From: Pelomonas sp965229315 | GTDB taxonomy: Bacteria > Pseudomonadota > Gammaproteobacteria > Burkholderiales > Burkholderiaceae_C | Length of the DNA: 64,000 bases | NCBI RefSeq assembly: GCF_965229315.1 | Contig: NZ_CBDDJA010000002.1 | Span: 2,418,001-2,482,000 of the forward strand | Direction: 5' to 3' | The notes under the pieces: generated by a model | The model's database searches: none | Seen by the model: only the letters and a program-made list of their open reading frames with translations | What the model was told of the DNA's origin: nothing | Made by a program: the position numbers and the translations under genes | In this document: piece by piece, positions 18,669 through 28,083 of the stretch | Position numbering within the stretch: the first letter of the stretch is position 1 | How the letters are laid out: the number at the start of each line of letters is the position of its first letter

Positions 18669-18750
18669 GGAGTCAACTCCTACGGAAAGATTCTGATTTG
18701 ATGTGGGTCGACGCGCCGAACGGGGCGCCGGATTCGAGGCGGGGTGCTGC

Positions 18751-19395
18751 TTAATCAACCTTGAACTGGAACTCCTGCTCGAACACGTGATCGCCCGGGC
18801 ACTCGTAGGTGTCACGCAGCGTCGCTTCAATGGACTGGATCAGGGCACGTTGGGCCTTGCGATCCACACCGCCGCGCAGCGGAGTGATTTCAACCGCCGT
18901 CACGCGACCCGCCTTGACCGTGGCCACCGCCTTGTAGAGGGCTTCGCCGCTCCAGTTGACGGAAGGCAGCTCCGGCTTGCTCATCTTGGTGCAGACCATG
19001 GCGGCCGTGATCTTGGCCGGCCGCGGTGCTGCCGGCGGCGCTGCCGGAGCCGGCGGCGGTGCCGGACGCACTTCAGACACGGCGGGCGGTGCGACCTGGG
19101 TCGACTGGATGGCCGGCGCCGGCGGTGCCGGTGCCGTCACCTGGAATTCAGGCGGCGGAACGAACGGCGGCGGCGGGGCCTTGAGGTCCGGCGGCGGCGG
19201 CACGATCTTCTCGGGCGGCGGCGGCGGCTTGACCTTCTCCTCGATCACCTTGACATCGATCGGACCGACAACCTTCTCCGCCACCTTGCGGGCGAGACCA
19301 CTGGCCAGCGCCCAGATGATGAGCACGTGGATCAGGACGACTGCCCCGATGCCCGAGTACCGGGACGCGCCCTGCTTCTCCTGCGCAAAATTCAT
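18751..19395 (-). CDS. tonB: TonB family energy transducer
   Basis: A 214-residue TonB protein. One N-terminal span (GIGAVVLIHVLIIWALASG) is followed by the characteristic Pro-rich periplasmic spacer (PPPPPEKIVPPPPD, then further Ala/Pro stretches, about residues 55-135) and a C-terminal TonB domain with YKAVATVKAGRVTAVEI and the final ECPGDHVFEQEFQF block. AAGGAG precedes the ATG. It leads the tonB-exbB-exbD-exbD operon; no Fur box was recognised upstream. Confidence 0.94.
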   Translation of the reverse strand: MNFAQEKQGASRYSGIGAVVLIHVLIIWALASGLARKVAEKVVGPIDVKVIEEKVKPPPPPEKIVPPPPDLKAPPPPFVPPPEFQVTAPAPPAPAIQSTQVAPPAVSEVRPAPPPAPAAPPAAPRPAKITAAMVCTKMSKPELPSVNWSGEALYKAVATVKAGRVTAVEITPLRGGVDRKAQRALIQSIEATLRDTYECPGDHVFEQEFQFKVD

Positions 19396-19903
19396 GCGCG
19401 CTCCTTCTTGCAACTACAGATCACAGTCAATGACTTCGACTCGGGAAGCTGTCGGTCGGATGGTGGGAGTTGCGTCCCAGCCATCATCAAGCTCCCGAAG
19501 GGCGGAATTCTAGACCGCGTGGAGAACGATCTTTCTCGTCGACCACACACAGCCCACTCAGTGCTCAAACATCGCGATCCTGGCAACGACCAAAAAAAAC
19601 GCCCGGTGGCCGGTGTGGCCGTCGGGCATGCATTTCATCGCCACGAACCAGGCATAGCCCCGCTACACCCGGGCCAATACTGGCCGCCTCGGCAGTTTAG
19701 CCGCGCCGCAAAGCGCGATTTCATGGGGCTAACCCCAGCAGAGGAAACAGCAGGATTACAAGCATCCACACACAAAAAATGATGCGGCGCGATGGCACGG
19801 CATCTTGAATGATCGATTCCGGTCCGCAACGGCGCGACGCCAGGCCCGATAGGCCAGCTCGCCGCCGAACGGGCGCGCGGACGGCCACGGCAGGTACAGC
19901 GAG
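19396..19903. other. 508-base gap between tonB and the peptide ABC transporter
   Basis: The right part (about 19760-19925, minus strand) contains an open frame with strongly GC-rich third codon positions running on from the ABC gene stop in a shifted frame, but it has no start codon and I do not recognise it. A terminator lies at 19592-19626. The tonB promoter should be in the left 100 bases, but no clear elements were found. Confidence 0.5.
19592..19626 (-). terminator. terminator downstream of the Yej-type transporter
   Basis: On the minus strand, an imperfect hairpin (GCCCG outer arm and GGCC inner arm) is followed by eight T. It lies about 280 bases past the ABC gene stop and before the tonB promoter region. 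Confidence 0.75.
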
Positions 19904-21742
19904 TTACGCCCGAGCGGGCCGCGCCCTCAGCCGGGGCACCGCAGCCAGCAGCTTGCGGGTGTAGTCCTCGCGCGGGCGTGCCAGCACCTGCTGGCAGTCG
20001 CCTTGCTCGACGATGCGACCCGCCCGCATGACAGCGATGTCGTCGGCGATGTACTCAACGACACCCATGTTGTGCGTGATGAACAGGTAGGCCAGCCCCT
20101 GCTCGCGTTGCAGCTCGCGCAGCAGGTTGAGAATCTGGGCCTGCACCGACACGTCCAACGCCGATGTCGGCTCGTCGCAGACGATGAGCCGGGGCTCGAC
20201 GGCCAGCGCACGGGCGATCGCGATGCGCTGGCGCTGGCCCCCCGAGAACTCGTGCGGCCAGCGCTGCAGCGCGTCCCGGCGCAGTCCGACCTGGTCGACC
20301 AGCTGGTGCAGCCGCGCCAATCGCTGCCCGGCGTCCAGCTCCGGACGCAGCGCGATCAGCCCTTCTTCCAGCACGTCGGCCACTCGCATGCGCGGGTTCA
20401 GCGACGCGAATGGGTCCTGGAAGATGATCTGCACGCTGCGTCGCGCCCGCTGGAGCGCCGCGCCGTGCAGGCTGAAGAGGTCCTGGCCGTCGAACACCGC
20501 CTGGCCGCTGACCTGCGCCTGGCGGCGCAGCAGTTGCACGATGGCCTTGCCCGAGGTGGTCTTGCCGCAGCCCGACTCGCCGACCAGCGCCAGCGCGCGG
20601 CCCGCCGCGAGCTGGTAGCTGACGCCGGCGACCGCATCGAAGTGGCGTGAGCCCCGGAAGAACAGCGGCGGCGTCAGCGTGAATCGCACCCGCAGGTCGC
20701 GCACGTCCAGCAGCGCAGCACCCTGCCCGGGCGGCACCGGCGGCAGGTCCCGGGACGTGGCCGGCGCCCGCGGCAGCGCGTCGCCGGGGTGGCTGTAGAG
20801 CAGGCAGCGCACCTGGTGCTGCGGGCCTTCCTCAGTCAGTTCGGGCCGCATGCTGGCGCAATGGCCCATCGCCTTGTCGCAGCGCGGCCAGAAGCGGCAG
20901 CCCGAGAACGCCAGCCACAACGGCGGCACCATGCCGGCAATCGCGGCCAGCGGCTCGCCGCGGCGGGCGGCATCGGGCAGCGCCTGCAGCAGCAGCCGCG
21001 CATACGGATGCTTCGGCGCTGCGAAGAACTCCTCGACCGGTGCGACCTCGATGATCTGGCCGGCATACATCAGCGCCACGCGGTGTGCCATGCCGCTCAC
21101 CACCGCCAGGTCGTGGGTGATCAGCAGCACGCCGAGCTGGCGCTCACGCTGCAGGTCGCGGATGAGGTCCAGGATCTGCGCCTGGATGGTCACGTCCAGC
21201 GCCGTCGTCGGCTCGTCGGCGATCAGGTAGTCGGGCTCGGCGGCGAGCGCGATGGCGATCATCACGCGCTGCTTCTGGCCGCCGGACAGCCGGAACGGGT
21301 AGTCGTCGACGCGGCGCTGCGGCTCCGGGATGCCCACGCGGGCCAGCCAGTCGATGGCCTTGGCCCGCGCCGCGGCGCCACGAAGGTCGGTGTGCGCCTC
21401 GATGGCCTCCACGACCTGTTCGCCCACACGCATGACCGGGTTCAGGCTGGTGGCCGGTTCCTGGAAGATCATCGACAGCCGGCCGCCGCGCACCTCGCGC
21501 ATGCGGCTCTCGGGCAGGGCGAGCAGGTCCTGCCCGTCCAATCGCACCGCGCCGCCGGCAACCCGGCCGCTCTCGGGCAGCAACCGCATCAGCGCCAGCG
21601 CCGTCATGCTCTTGCCGCAGCCGCTTTCGCCGACCAGCGCGAAGGTCTCGCCGCGCGACAGCGCCAGCCGCATGCCGTCGATGGCGCGCACCAGGCCGGC
21701 GTCGGCGTCCAGTTCGACCCGAAGATCGTCGATCTCAAGCAT
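19904..21742 (-). CDS. peptide ABC transporter ATP-binding protein, fused double ATPase (YejF-like)
   Basis: A 612-residue cytoplasmic protein with two complete ABC ATPase domains. The first has GESGCGKS (near residue 38) and LSGGQKQR, the second GESGCGKT and FSGGQRQR; each is followed by the D-E Walker B (ADEPTTALD, CDEPTSALD). A Cys-containing oligopeptide-type C-terminal segment (SGCRFWPRC) follows the first domain. ATG at 21742 overlaps the permease stop by 8 bases. It powers the transporter formed with the next three genes. Confidence 0.93.
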   Translation of the reverse strand: MLEIDDLRVELDADAGLVRAIDGMRLALSRGETFALVGESGCGKSMTALALMRLLPESGRVAGGAVRLDGQDLLALPESRMREVRGGRLSMIFQEPATSLNPVMRVGEQVVEAIEAHTDLRGAAARAKAIDWLARVGIPEPQRRVDDYPFRLSGGQKQRVMIAIALAAEPDYLIADEPTTALDVTIQAQILDLIRDLQRERQLGVLLITHDLAVVSGMAHRVALMYAGQIIEVAPVEEFFAAPKHPYARLLLQALPDAARRGEPLAAIAGMVPPLWLAFSGCRFWPRCDKAMGHCASMRPELTEEGPQHQVRCLLYSHPGDALPRAPATSRDLPPVPPGQGAALLDVRDLRVRFTLTPPLFFRGSRHFDAVAGVSYQLAAGRALALVGESGCGKTTSGKAIVQLLRRQAQVSGQAVFDGQDLFSLHGAALQRARRSVQIIFQDPFASLNPRMRVADVLEEGLIALRPELDAGQRLARLHQLVDQVGLRRDALQRWPHEFSGGQRQRIAIARALAVEPRLIVCDEPTSALDVSVQAQILNLLRELQREQGLAYLFITHNMGVVEYIADDIAVMRAGRIVEQGDCQQVLARPREDYTRKLLAAVPRLRARPARA

Positions 21743-23177
21743 CGGCGGCCACCTTGCGGCGCAGGAAAACACGCGGCCGGGCGTACCTGGCCTTGGGGTC
21801 GAACGCATCACGCACGCCATCGGCGAACAGGTTGGCCGCCAGTACCAGGCCCACCATGAAGCCGAAGGCGGCGGCGAAGCTCCACCAGACGATGGGGTCG
21901 CGCGACATCTCGGCGCGGGCCAGGTTGATCATGCCGCCGAAGCTGTTCATGACCGGGTCCACGCCCACGCCCACATAGGTCAGCACCGCCTCGTACAGGA
22001 TCAGCTCCGAGAAGCTCAGCACCACGGTGATCAGCACCAGGTGCATCACGTTGGGCACGATGTGGCGGGCCATGATGCGCAGATCGCTGACGCCGAAGGC
22101 GGTGGCGGCCTGCACATAGTCCAGCTCCCGCAGCTTGAGTGTCTCGGCGCGCACCAGGCGGCACAGCCCCGCCCAGCCGGTCAGGCCGAGGATCAGGCAC
22201 AGCATCAGCATCTTCAGGTCCGAACGCTCGGCCGCGGTCTCGAACAGGTCGGGGTTCTTGTCGAAGAACACCTGCACCATCAGCACGCAGGCGGCGATCA
22301 GCAGCACGTTGGGCACCGAGCTCAGCGTCGTGTAGACGTACTGGATCGCCTCGTCCACCCAGCCCTTGTAGTACCCGGCCAGCACGCCCAGCAGCAGCGC
22401 GATGGGCAGCGTCGCGAGCGTGGACAGCGCACCGATGACGAAGGCCGTGCGCACGCTCTTGAGCGCCTGCACGAGCACGTCGTTGCCGGTGCGGTCCGTG
22501 CCGAACACGTGGTAGTGCGGCATCAGCGCGATGACCGGCCCGGCCAGCAGCGCGACGACGGCCAGCGTGACGAGGATGGCGCGCAGCGGATAGAAGGTGC
22601 GGTCGGCGGCGAGGTCGCTCAGCGCACCGCGCCAGCCGTCGTGCTGAGGGGCCAATGCCGCAGCGGCCAGCGCGATCATCAGCAGCACCACGGCCGCGCC
22701 GCCCGCCAGGCCCACGCCGACGCGGCCTGCGACGTCGCCGGCCCATTGCGACGCCGGATCGGCCAGGTGCGCGCCGCCGAACTGCAGCCGCGGGTAGTCG
22801 CGCCGCACCGTGCCACTGGCCTCGATCACGCTCTCCTTGTTGAAACCATGCGCGCCTAGCGGCAGCGAGTAGCTGACTTCGCGCATGTCGATCTGGCGCG
22901 CCAGCAGCAGGTCCAGCGTCGACAGCGTGCGCGTGTCGTAGACCACGGCGGCGCCCTCGGTCGTCGGCAGCGCGCGGCGCAGGTGAATGCTGTCCACCAG
23001 CGTCAGCAGCAGGAACAGCGCCATCACCACGCCTGCGCTCGCCGCCACCGGATCGCGCAGCACGCGCTGCCAGTTGGCGCGCAGGTTGGCGTTGGCCTTC
23101 ACGCGCCAAGCGTAGCCCAGCAGGGCGGCGGCCAGCAGCCACAGCGCGAGGTCGGTCCACAGGAGCACCGGCTTCAT
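21735..23177 (-). CDS. peptide ABC transporter permease (YejE-like)
   Basis: A 480-residue inner-membrane permease. The first third has two to four membrane segments and a large periplasmic loop. The C-terminal half has the binding-protein-dependent transport motif with ESA-type EAA loop (ATAFGVSDLRIMARHIVPNV) and several spans. It overlaps yejB-like by 4 bases and the ATPase by 8. It is longer than OppC-type permeases, as in the YejE group. Confidence 0.9.
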   Translation of the reverse strand: MKPVLLWTDLALWLLAAALLGYAWRVKANANLRANWQRVLRDPVAASAGVVMALFLLLTLVDSIHLRRALPTTEGAAVVYDTRTLSTLDLLLARQIDMREVSYSLPLGAHGFNKESVIEASGTVRRDYPRLQFGGAHLADPASQWAGDVAGRVGVGLAGGAAVVLLMIALAAAALAPQHDGWRGALSDLAADRTFYPLRAILVTLAVVALLAGPVIALMPHYHVFGTDRTGNDVLVQALKSVRTAFVIGALSTLATLPIALLLGVLAGYYKGWVDEAIQYVYTTLSSVPNVLLIAACVLMVQVFFDKNPDLFETAAERSDLKMLMLCLILGLTGWAGLCRLVRAETLKLRELDYVQAATAFGVSDLRIMARHIVPNVMHLVLITVVLSFSELILYEAVLTYVGVGVDPVMNSFGGMINLARAEMSRDPIVWWSFAAAFGFMVGLVLAANLFADGVRDAFDPKARYARPRVFLRRKVAADA

Positions 23178-24157
23178 GACAGCCGCACCCGCGGGTCGAC
23201 CCAGGTGTAGGCCAGGTCGATCAGCACATTGCTGGCGATGTAGAGCAGCGCGCCGAGGAACACCATGGTGCGCACGATGGCGAAGTCCTGGCCCGTGATG
23301 GCCTCGATGACGAAGGCGCCCAGGCCCGGGATGCCGAAGAAGCTCTCGAACACCAGGCTGCCGAGGAACACATACGGCAGATAACTGCCCGCGCTGGTGA
23401 TGATCGGGATCAGCGCATTGCGCAACACATGGCGGCGCAGGACCCGGCCCTCGCTCAGACCCTTGGCGCGCGCAGTGCGCACGTAGTCCTTGCCCATTTC
23501 CTCCAGGAACATCGCGCGGTACAGCCGCGCCTCGCCACCCAGGCGGGACAGCAGCGACAGCAGGATGGGCAGGATCAGGAACTTGACCGCATCCAGCCCC
23601 GGCGCGAAGCCGTTCATCGGCACCAGCCTGAGCACGCGCGCGAACAGGAACTGGCCGACGATGATGTAGAACAGGCTGCTGATGGACAGCATCAGCACGC
23701 ACAGCACGACGCCCCAGAAGTCGATGCGCGTGTGCCGGAAGAACACCAGCAGCAACGAGAACGCGACGCTGACGATGACCTGCAGGATGAACAGCGGCAG
23801 CGCCAGCTGCAGGCTCACGCCCATGCGCACCTTGACCTCGTGGCCGATGTTGATGGCCTGGCGCGCGTCGCTCCTGCCGAAGTCCAGCGCGAAGAGGCTG
23901 ACCGAGCGCTCCCACAGGATGGTGTGCGTGAGGCGCTCGCCGCCCTGCTTGCCGGCATCGAAGTACAGCGGCTTGTCATAGCCCCGCTCCTCCTTCCACT
24001 TCTCGATCTGCTGCTGCGTCACGCGCTTGCCGCCGATGTTCAGGCGTGCCATGTCGTCCGGCGTGTTGACCGAGAAGAACAGGAAGAAGGTGAACAGGTT
24101 CACGCCCACCAGGATGGCCAGGCCGTAACCCAGGCGGCGCAACACGAAACGCAGCAT
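23174..24157 (-). CDS. peptide ABC transporter permease (YejB-like)
   Basis: A 327-residue inner-membrane permease with the N-terminal RRLGYGLAILVGVNLFTFFLF span typical of the DppB/YejB group, a periplasmic loop, and a C-terminal permease core with the EAA loop (RTARAKGLSEGRVLRRHVLRN). ATG at 24157 overlaps the binding-protein stop by one base. Confidence 0.93.
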   Translation of the reverse strand: MLRFVLRRLGYGLAILVGVNLFTFFLFFSVNTPDDMARLNIGGKRVTQQQIEKWKEERGYDKPLYFDAGKQGGERLTHTILWERSVSLFALDFGRSDARQAINIGHEVKVRMGVSLQLALPLFILQVIVSVAFSLLLVFFRHTRIDFWGVVLCVLMLSISSLFYIIVGQFLFARVLRLVPMNGFAPGLDAVKFLILPILLSLLSRLGGEARLYRAMFLEEMGKDYVRTARAKGLSEGRVLRRHVLRNALIPIITSAGSYLPYVFLGSLVFESFFGIPGLGAFVIEAITGQDFAIVRTMVFLGALLYIASNVLIDLAYTWVDPRVRLS

Positions 24158-26430
24158 CAGCGCGCCCCCTCGCCCGGCGGCGCGAGCGCCGTGGCCGTCT
24201 CGCGGGCGCGCCAGGCGCGGCGCGTCGCGATGAAGATGACCAGCGCCCCGGCGGCCAGCGCCAGCAGCGGCCACCAGACCGGGCGGTTCCACGCGGCGAT
24301 GCTGCGCGTGCGCTCGGCCGTATCGATGCGCAGGTAGCGCGCGCGGTCACGCACGACGACGCCCGGCTTGCCGTTGTGCACCCAGCGCTGGAAGGCCACG
24401 CCCGAATAGCTCCAGTAGCCCCAGGCCCACGGCGCGTCCTGGCGTGCAATGGTGTTCATCTGCGCCATCACCTCGGCCTTCTCCGGGCCGTCCTCCAGCG
24501 ACTGCAGCTTGCGGTACAGCCGGTCGAACTCGGGGCTGGCGTAGTTGGCGGTGTTCTCGCCCTCGTGCAGGCTCTTGCTGTTGGGGCCGTAGAGCAGGAA
24601 CAGGAAGTTCTCGGCGTCCGGGTAGTCCGCGAACCAGCCCCACCAGAAGATCTGGTGCTTGCCCTTGAGGATCTTTTCCTGGAACTGGTTGAAGTCGGTC
24701 GCGCGGATGTCGAGCTGGATGCCCAACTTGGCGAACTGGCGCACCAGCCAGTCGTTCTGGGCCTTCAGCTCGGGCGTGACAACGCGCTGGAAGTCGTAGT
24801 TCAACACCAGCGGCTTGCCCGTCTTCACGTCGCGACCGCCCGGATAGCCGGCATCCACCATCAACTGCCGCGCATCCTCGATGGGTCGGCGCACCGGCTT
24901 GCCGTCCACCAATCGGTGCGTGACCGGGTTGAACTCGCCCGGCTGGCCTTCCTTGGAGCCGAACACGCCGGGCGGGATGGGCCCGTGCGCCGCGTCGCCG
25001 CCCTGATCGCGGAAGATGCGGCCGTAGCCCTCCTCCCAGTCGATGGCGATGGAGATGGCCTGGCGCAGCGCGCGGTTGCGCTGCTGCTGCTGCGGCGTGT
25101 CGCCCTTGCCGATCACCGGGTCCAGCCAGTTGAAGCCCAGATACCAGTTGGTGATGTCCACCATCATCGGCAGCTGGAAGCCGCGTTCCTCGTAGAAGCG
25201 CTTCACGTCGTCGGAGTCGTCGCGGTCCACGGCCAGGTTCACACCCCAGTCGGCGCGGTCCATCTCGGGCAGGTCCAGGTAGCCCTGCTTGAACAACTCC
25301 TTGATCGGCACCTTCTCCTTCACATTGATGGCCACGACCTTGTCGACGAACGGCATGCGCTTGCCGCAGTCCGCCAGCAGCCCGGCCTCGGCGTCGCCCG
25401 GGCTGCCCTCGCAGGGGTAGGTGTCGACGCGGTAGTTGGGGTTGCGGCTCATCACGTGCCGGCGGTCCTGCACGTACTCGGTCATCATGAAGGGGCCGCT
25501 GCCGACCGGCCACTGGTTCCAGCCCAGCGAGTTGGCGGCCATGCCGGGCTGGGCGTAGAAGGCGTCCACCTCCCAGGGAACGGCGGCCGCGAAGTTGGTG
25601 GCCAGCCAGTAGCGCCACTGCGGGTAGCGCCCCTTCAGGCGGATGCGCAGCAGGTGGTCGTTGACGGCCTGCGCGCCGGCCAGCGGCCATTGGCGCAGGT
25701 CCAGGAAGGGCTTGTCGGCCAGCGTCTCGGGCAGGCCGGCCAACTGCTTCGCGCTCTCGCGCTTCATCTGTGCCACGTAGTCCGCCAGGCCCAGCACGTG
25801 CTCGGCGAACACCGCCTGCAAGGGCGTCTCGATGCGTGGGTTGGCGTGGCGCTTGAGCGCGTAGACGAAGTCCTGGGCCACCACCTCGCGCGTGCCGAGC
25901 TGCGGGAAGTCGAACGGGCTGCGCTTGTCGCCCAGTTCACCGGGCTTGAGGTGGTGAAAGAGGTAATTCCCCGCCGCGTCTTTCGCGAACGCCGGGTGCG
26001 GCGACCACTTCAGCCCGGGGCGGATGGGAATGTCGTAGACGGCCTCGGCGATCTGCGCGTCCGGCGCGTCGTCGGGCAGGCGCCTGCCCTGGGCATCCAG
26101 GTAGTACGGTGCGGCCACCTCGGCCGCGGCGCGCGGGATCAGCGTGTAGGGCCGCTTGAGGTTGTGATACCCGTACAGCGGCTCGCTGATCTCGTAGACA
26201 TAGGTGCTCTCTGGCGCGGCATAGGACGAGGTCGGATCCAGGTAGCGCGGCGAGCGCTCCGTGAAGGCCATGTACAGCGTGTTCTCACGCTCGGCGCCCT
26301 GCGGGAAGGGGCTGTTGTTGCAGCCGGCCAGGGCCATCAGCGCCAGCGGGCCAAGCGCTGCCCTGATCCAACGCGCCCAACTGCAGGAAACCGCCACCAC
26401 GCCGCCCTTGAAAAGCAAGCGCCCCGACAC
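24157..26430 (-). CDS. peptide-binding protein of the ABC transporter (YejA-like lipoprotein)
   Basis: A 757-residue extracytoplasmic solute-binding protein, family 5. The signal peptide ends in a lipobox (LMALAGC), so it is probably a lipoprotein. The body contains DPTSSYAAPEST, QDFVYALKR and other oligopeptide-binding blocks. Unusually, a C-terminal membrane span (PLLALAAGALVIFIA) follows. The GTG start at 26430 lies inside a terminator-like hairpin; a GTG at 26400 after an AAGGGCGG sequence is an alternative. First gene of the operon. Confidence 0.9.
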   Translation of the reverse strand: MSGRLLFKGGVVAVSCSWARWIRAALGPLALMALAGCNNSPFPQGAERENTLYMAFTERSPRYLDPTSSYAAPESTYVYEISEPLYGYHNLKRPYTLIPRAAAEVAAPYYLDAQGRRLPDDAPDAQIAEAVYDIPIRPGLKWSPHPAFAKDAAGNYLFHHLKPGELGDKRSPFDFPQLGTREVVAQDFVYALKRHANPRIETPLQAVFAEHVLGLADYVAQMKRESAKQLAGLPETLADKPFLDLRQWPLAGAQAVNDHLLRIRLKGRYPQWRYWLATNFAAAVPWEVDAFYAQPGMAANSLGWNQWPVGSGPFMMTEYVQDRRHVMSRNPNYRVDTYPCEGSPGDAEAGLLADCGKRMPFVDKVVAINVKEKVPIKELFKQGYLDLPEMDRADWGVNLAVDRDDSDDVKRFYEERGFQLPMMVDITNWYLGFNWLDPVIGKGDTPQQQQRNRALRQAISIAIDWEEGYGRIFRDQGGDAAHGPIPPGVFGSKEGQPGEFNPVTHRLVDGKPVRRPIEDARQLMVDAGYPGGRDVKTGKPLVLNYDFQRVVTPELKAQNDWLVRQFAKLGIQLDIRATDFNQFQEKILKGKHQIFWWGWFADYPDAENFLFLLYGPNSKSLHEGENTANYASPEFDRLYRKLQSLEDGPEKAEVMAQMNTIARQDAPWAWGYWSYSGVAFQRWVHNGKPGVVVRDRARYLRIDTAERTRSIAAWNRPVWWPLLALAAGALVIFIATRRAWRARETATALAPPGEGAR

Positions 26431-26440
26431 AGGCCGGGGC
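26409..26440 (-). terminator. terminator-like hairpin at the start of the binding-protein gene
   Basis: On the minus strand a 7-bp stem (CGCCCCG and CGGGGCG around an 8-base loop) is followed by GCTTGCTTTTC. It sits downstream of ldcA and overlaps the first codons of the binding-protein gene if GTG 26430 is used, which supports a later start. Confidence 0.6.
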
Positions 26441-26522
26441 GATGCACGGAATCATAGTCGGGCCACCCGTCCCGGCCACAGTGCCGCAAGCGGCGATGAC
26501 GGCATGAAAACCCGGGGTGCCG

Positions 26523-27494
26523 TCAGTGATGGTGGTGATGGTCGTGCGCGCCGTGGGCCAGCCGCGGGTCGGACTGCCAGCCGACGATGGCCTCGCGACC
26601 CTGCACGTACAGCTCCACCGTCGCGCCCACCGGCAGGCAGACCTTGGTGCGCACGTGTCCGAACGGCAGCCCCGCCAGCACGGGCGTGCGGGTGCGGCTG
26701 CGCAGCGCGGCCACGGCATCCTTGATGCCATAGCCGCCGTCCAGCGGCGACTTGGCCGGCTTGCCGAAGTCGCCCAGCAGCACCGCCGCCTGCGCGTCGA
26801 TGACGCCCGCCTGCTGCAGTTGCAGCAGCATGCGCTCGACGCGGTAGGGGTGCTCGTTGACGTCTTCCAGGAACAGGATGCCGCCCTTGACCTTGGGCCA
26901 GTGCGGCGTGCCCAGCAGCGAGCACAGCACCGTCAGGTTGCCGCCCCACAGGCGCCCGCGGGCCTCCAGGCCGTCGAACGGCGTCTCGCCACGCGGCGCG
27001 CCGCTCTCGCGGAAACCGACGGCCTCCAGCGCGCCGCTCATGGCCTCCAGGAAACAGTCGCGCGTGACCTCGTCCACGCCGCCGTCGTCGTCGGCGCGGC
27101 CGAAGTCCTCGCAGGCCAGCGGGCCGGACCACATCGCCAGGCCCTTGTGGCGGGCGATGAAGCCGTTCTGCAGCGCCGTCAGGTCGCTGTAGCCCACCCA
27201 GCGCGTGCCGTGCTCCACGCTGTGCGCGAGGCGGCCCCAGTCGATCTGGTCCAGCAGCCGCGTCAGCCCATAGCCGCCGCGCGTAGCCAGCGCCACCGAG
27301 GGCGCGGCATCCGCGACCCGGTGCAGCGCGGCCAGGCGCGTCGCGTCGTCACCGGCAAAGCGCTGGTGCTTCGCCAGCGCATCGGCATCGGTGGTGACGT
27401 CGAAGCCGAGCTGGGTCAGCCGCTTGGCGGCGCGCCGCAGCGGCTGCGCCTTGGCGAGCACGCCGGACGGGGTGAACAAGGTCAATGAGGTCAT
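26523..27494 (-). CDS. ldcA: LD-carboxypeptidase (peptidase S66)
   Basis: A 323-residue cytoplasmic peptidoglycan-recycling enzyme that cleaves the L,D-bond of murein tetrapeptides. The nucleophile context GYSDLTAL, the ATRGGYGLTRLLDQIDW block and GGILFLEDVNEHPYRVERML match S66 peptidases. The C-terminus is unusual: it ends HGAHDHHHHH, a natural histidine run that could bind metal. ATG overlaps the tadA stop by one base (TGATG). Confidence 0.93.
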   Translation of the reverse strand: MTSLTLFTPSGVLAKAQPLRRAAKRLTQLGFDVTTDADALAKHQRFAGDDATRLAALHRVADAAPSVALATRGGYGLTRLLDQIDWGRLAHSVEHGTRWVGYSDLTALQNGFIARHKGLAMWSGPLACEDFGRADDDGGVDEVTRDCFLEAMSGALEAVGFRESGAPRGETPFDGLEARGRLWGGNLTVLCSLLGTPHWPKVKGGILFLEDVNEHPYRVERMLLQLQQAGVIDAQAAVLLGDFGKPAKSPLDGGYGIKDAVAALRSRTRTPVLAGLPFGHVRTKVCLPVGATVELYVQGREAIVGWQSDPRLAHGAHDHHHHH

Positions 27495-28048
27495 CAGGAT
27501 TCGTCCAGGTGCGTGGCTTCGCCAGTCGGGATCAGGCCTTGCCGCTCGGCACGGCGGGCGCGGGCCGCCTCGCGGCGCTCGCTGAAAAAGTCGCGCAGCA
27601 ACTGCGCGGAAGCGTCCGCCATCAGACCGCCTTGGACGGCCGTGTGATGGTTGAGCTGCGTCTGCGCGAACAGGTCGATGACCGAACCGGCCACGCCGGT
27701 CTTGGGGTCGCGCGCCGCGAACACCACGCGCTTGAACCGCGCATGCATCAGCGCCATCGCGCACATCGCGCAGGGCTCCAGCGTCACGAACAGCTCGCAC
27801 TCCGGCAGCCGGTAGTTCTCCAGCAGCGTGGCCGCGTGGCGCAGCGCGACGATCTCGGCATGGGCCGTGGGGTCGTGCGTGGTGATGGGGCGGTTGTAGC
27901 CGGTCGCAACGACCTGGCCGCCGCGCGTGATGACGGCACCCACCGGCACCTCGCCCACCAGCCAGGCGTTGTGCGCCTGGTCCAGCGCGAGCCGCATCGC
28001 GTACTCGTCGGCGGGCGTGAACATCGGCGAGAGGGCGGGCTCGGTCAT
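27494..28048 (-). CDS. tadA: tRNA adenosine(34) deaminase TadA
   Basis: A 184-residue deaminase that converts A34 to inosine in tRNA-Arg. The zinc site is visible as HAEIVAL and PCAMCAMAL, and GEVPVGAVI is near the N-terminus. I use the ATG at 28048 (MTEPALS); an ATG at 28069 would add 7 residues and leave only 14 bases to the divergent pxpB. No Shine-Dalgarno stands out for either. It is co-translated with ldcA. Confidence 0.92.
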   Translation of the reverse strand: MTEPALSPMFTPADEYAMRLALDQAHNAWLVGEVPVGAVITRGGQVVATGYNRPITTHDPTAHAEIVALRHAATLLENYRLPECELFVTLEPCAMCAMALMHARFKRVVFAARDPKTGVAGSVIDLFAQTQLNHHTAVQGGLMADASAQLLRDFFSERREAARARRAERQGLIPTGEATHLDES

Positions 28049-28083
28049 CTGGGCCGGCAGTTTACCCATGGCATGCTGCTGCC

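Noticed and set aside
19396..19500. Fur box before tonB
   Set aside because: No sequence close enough to the Fur consensus was seen, although iron regulation would be expected.
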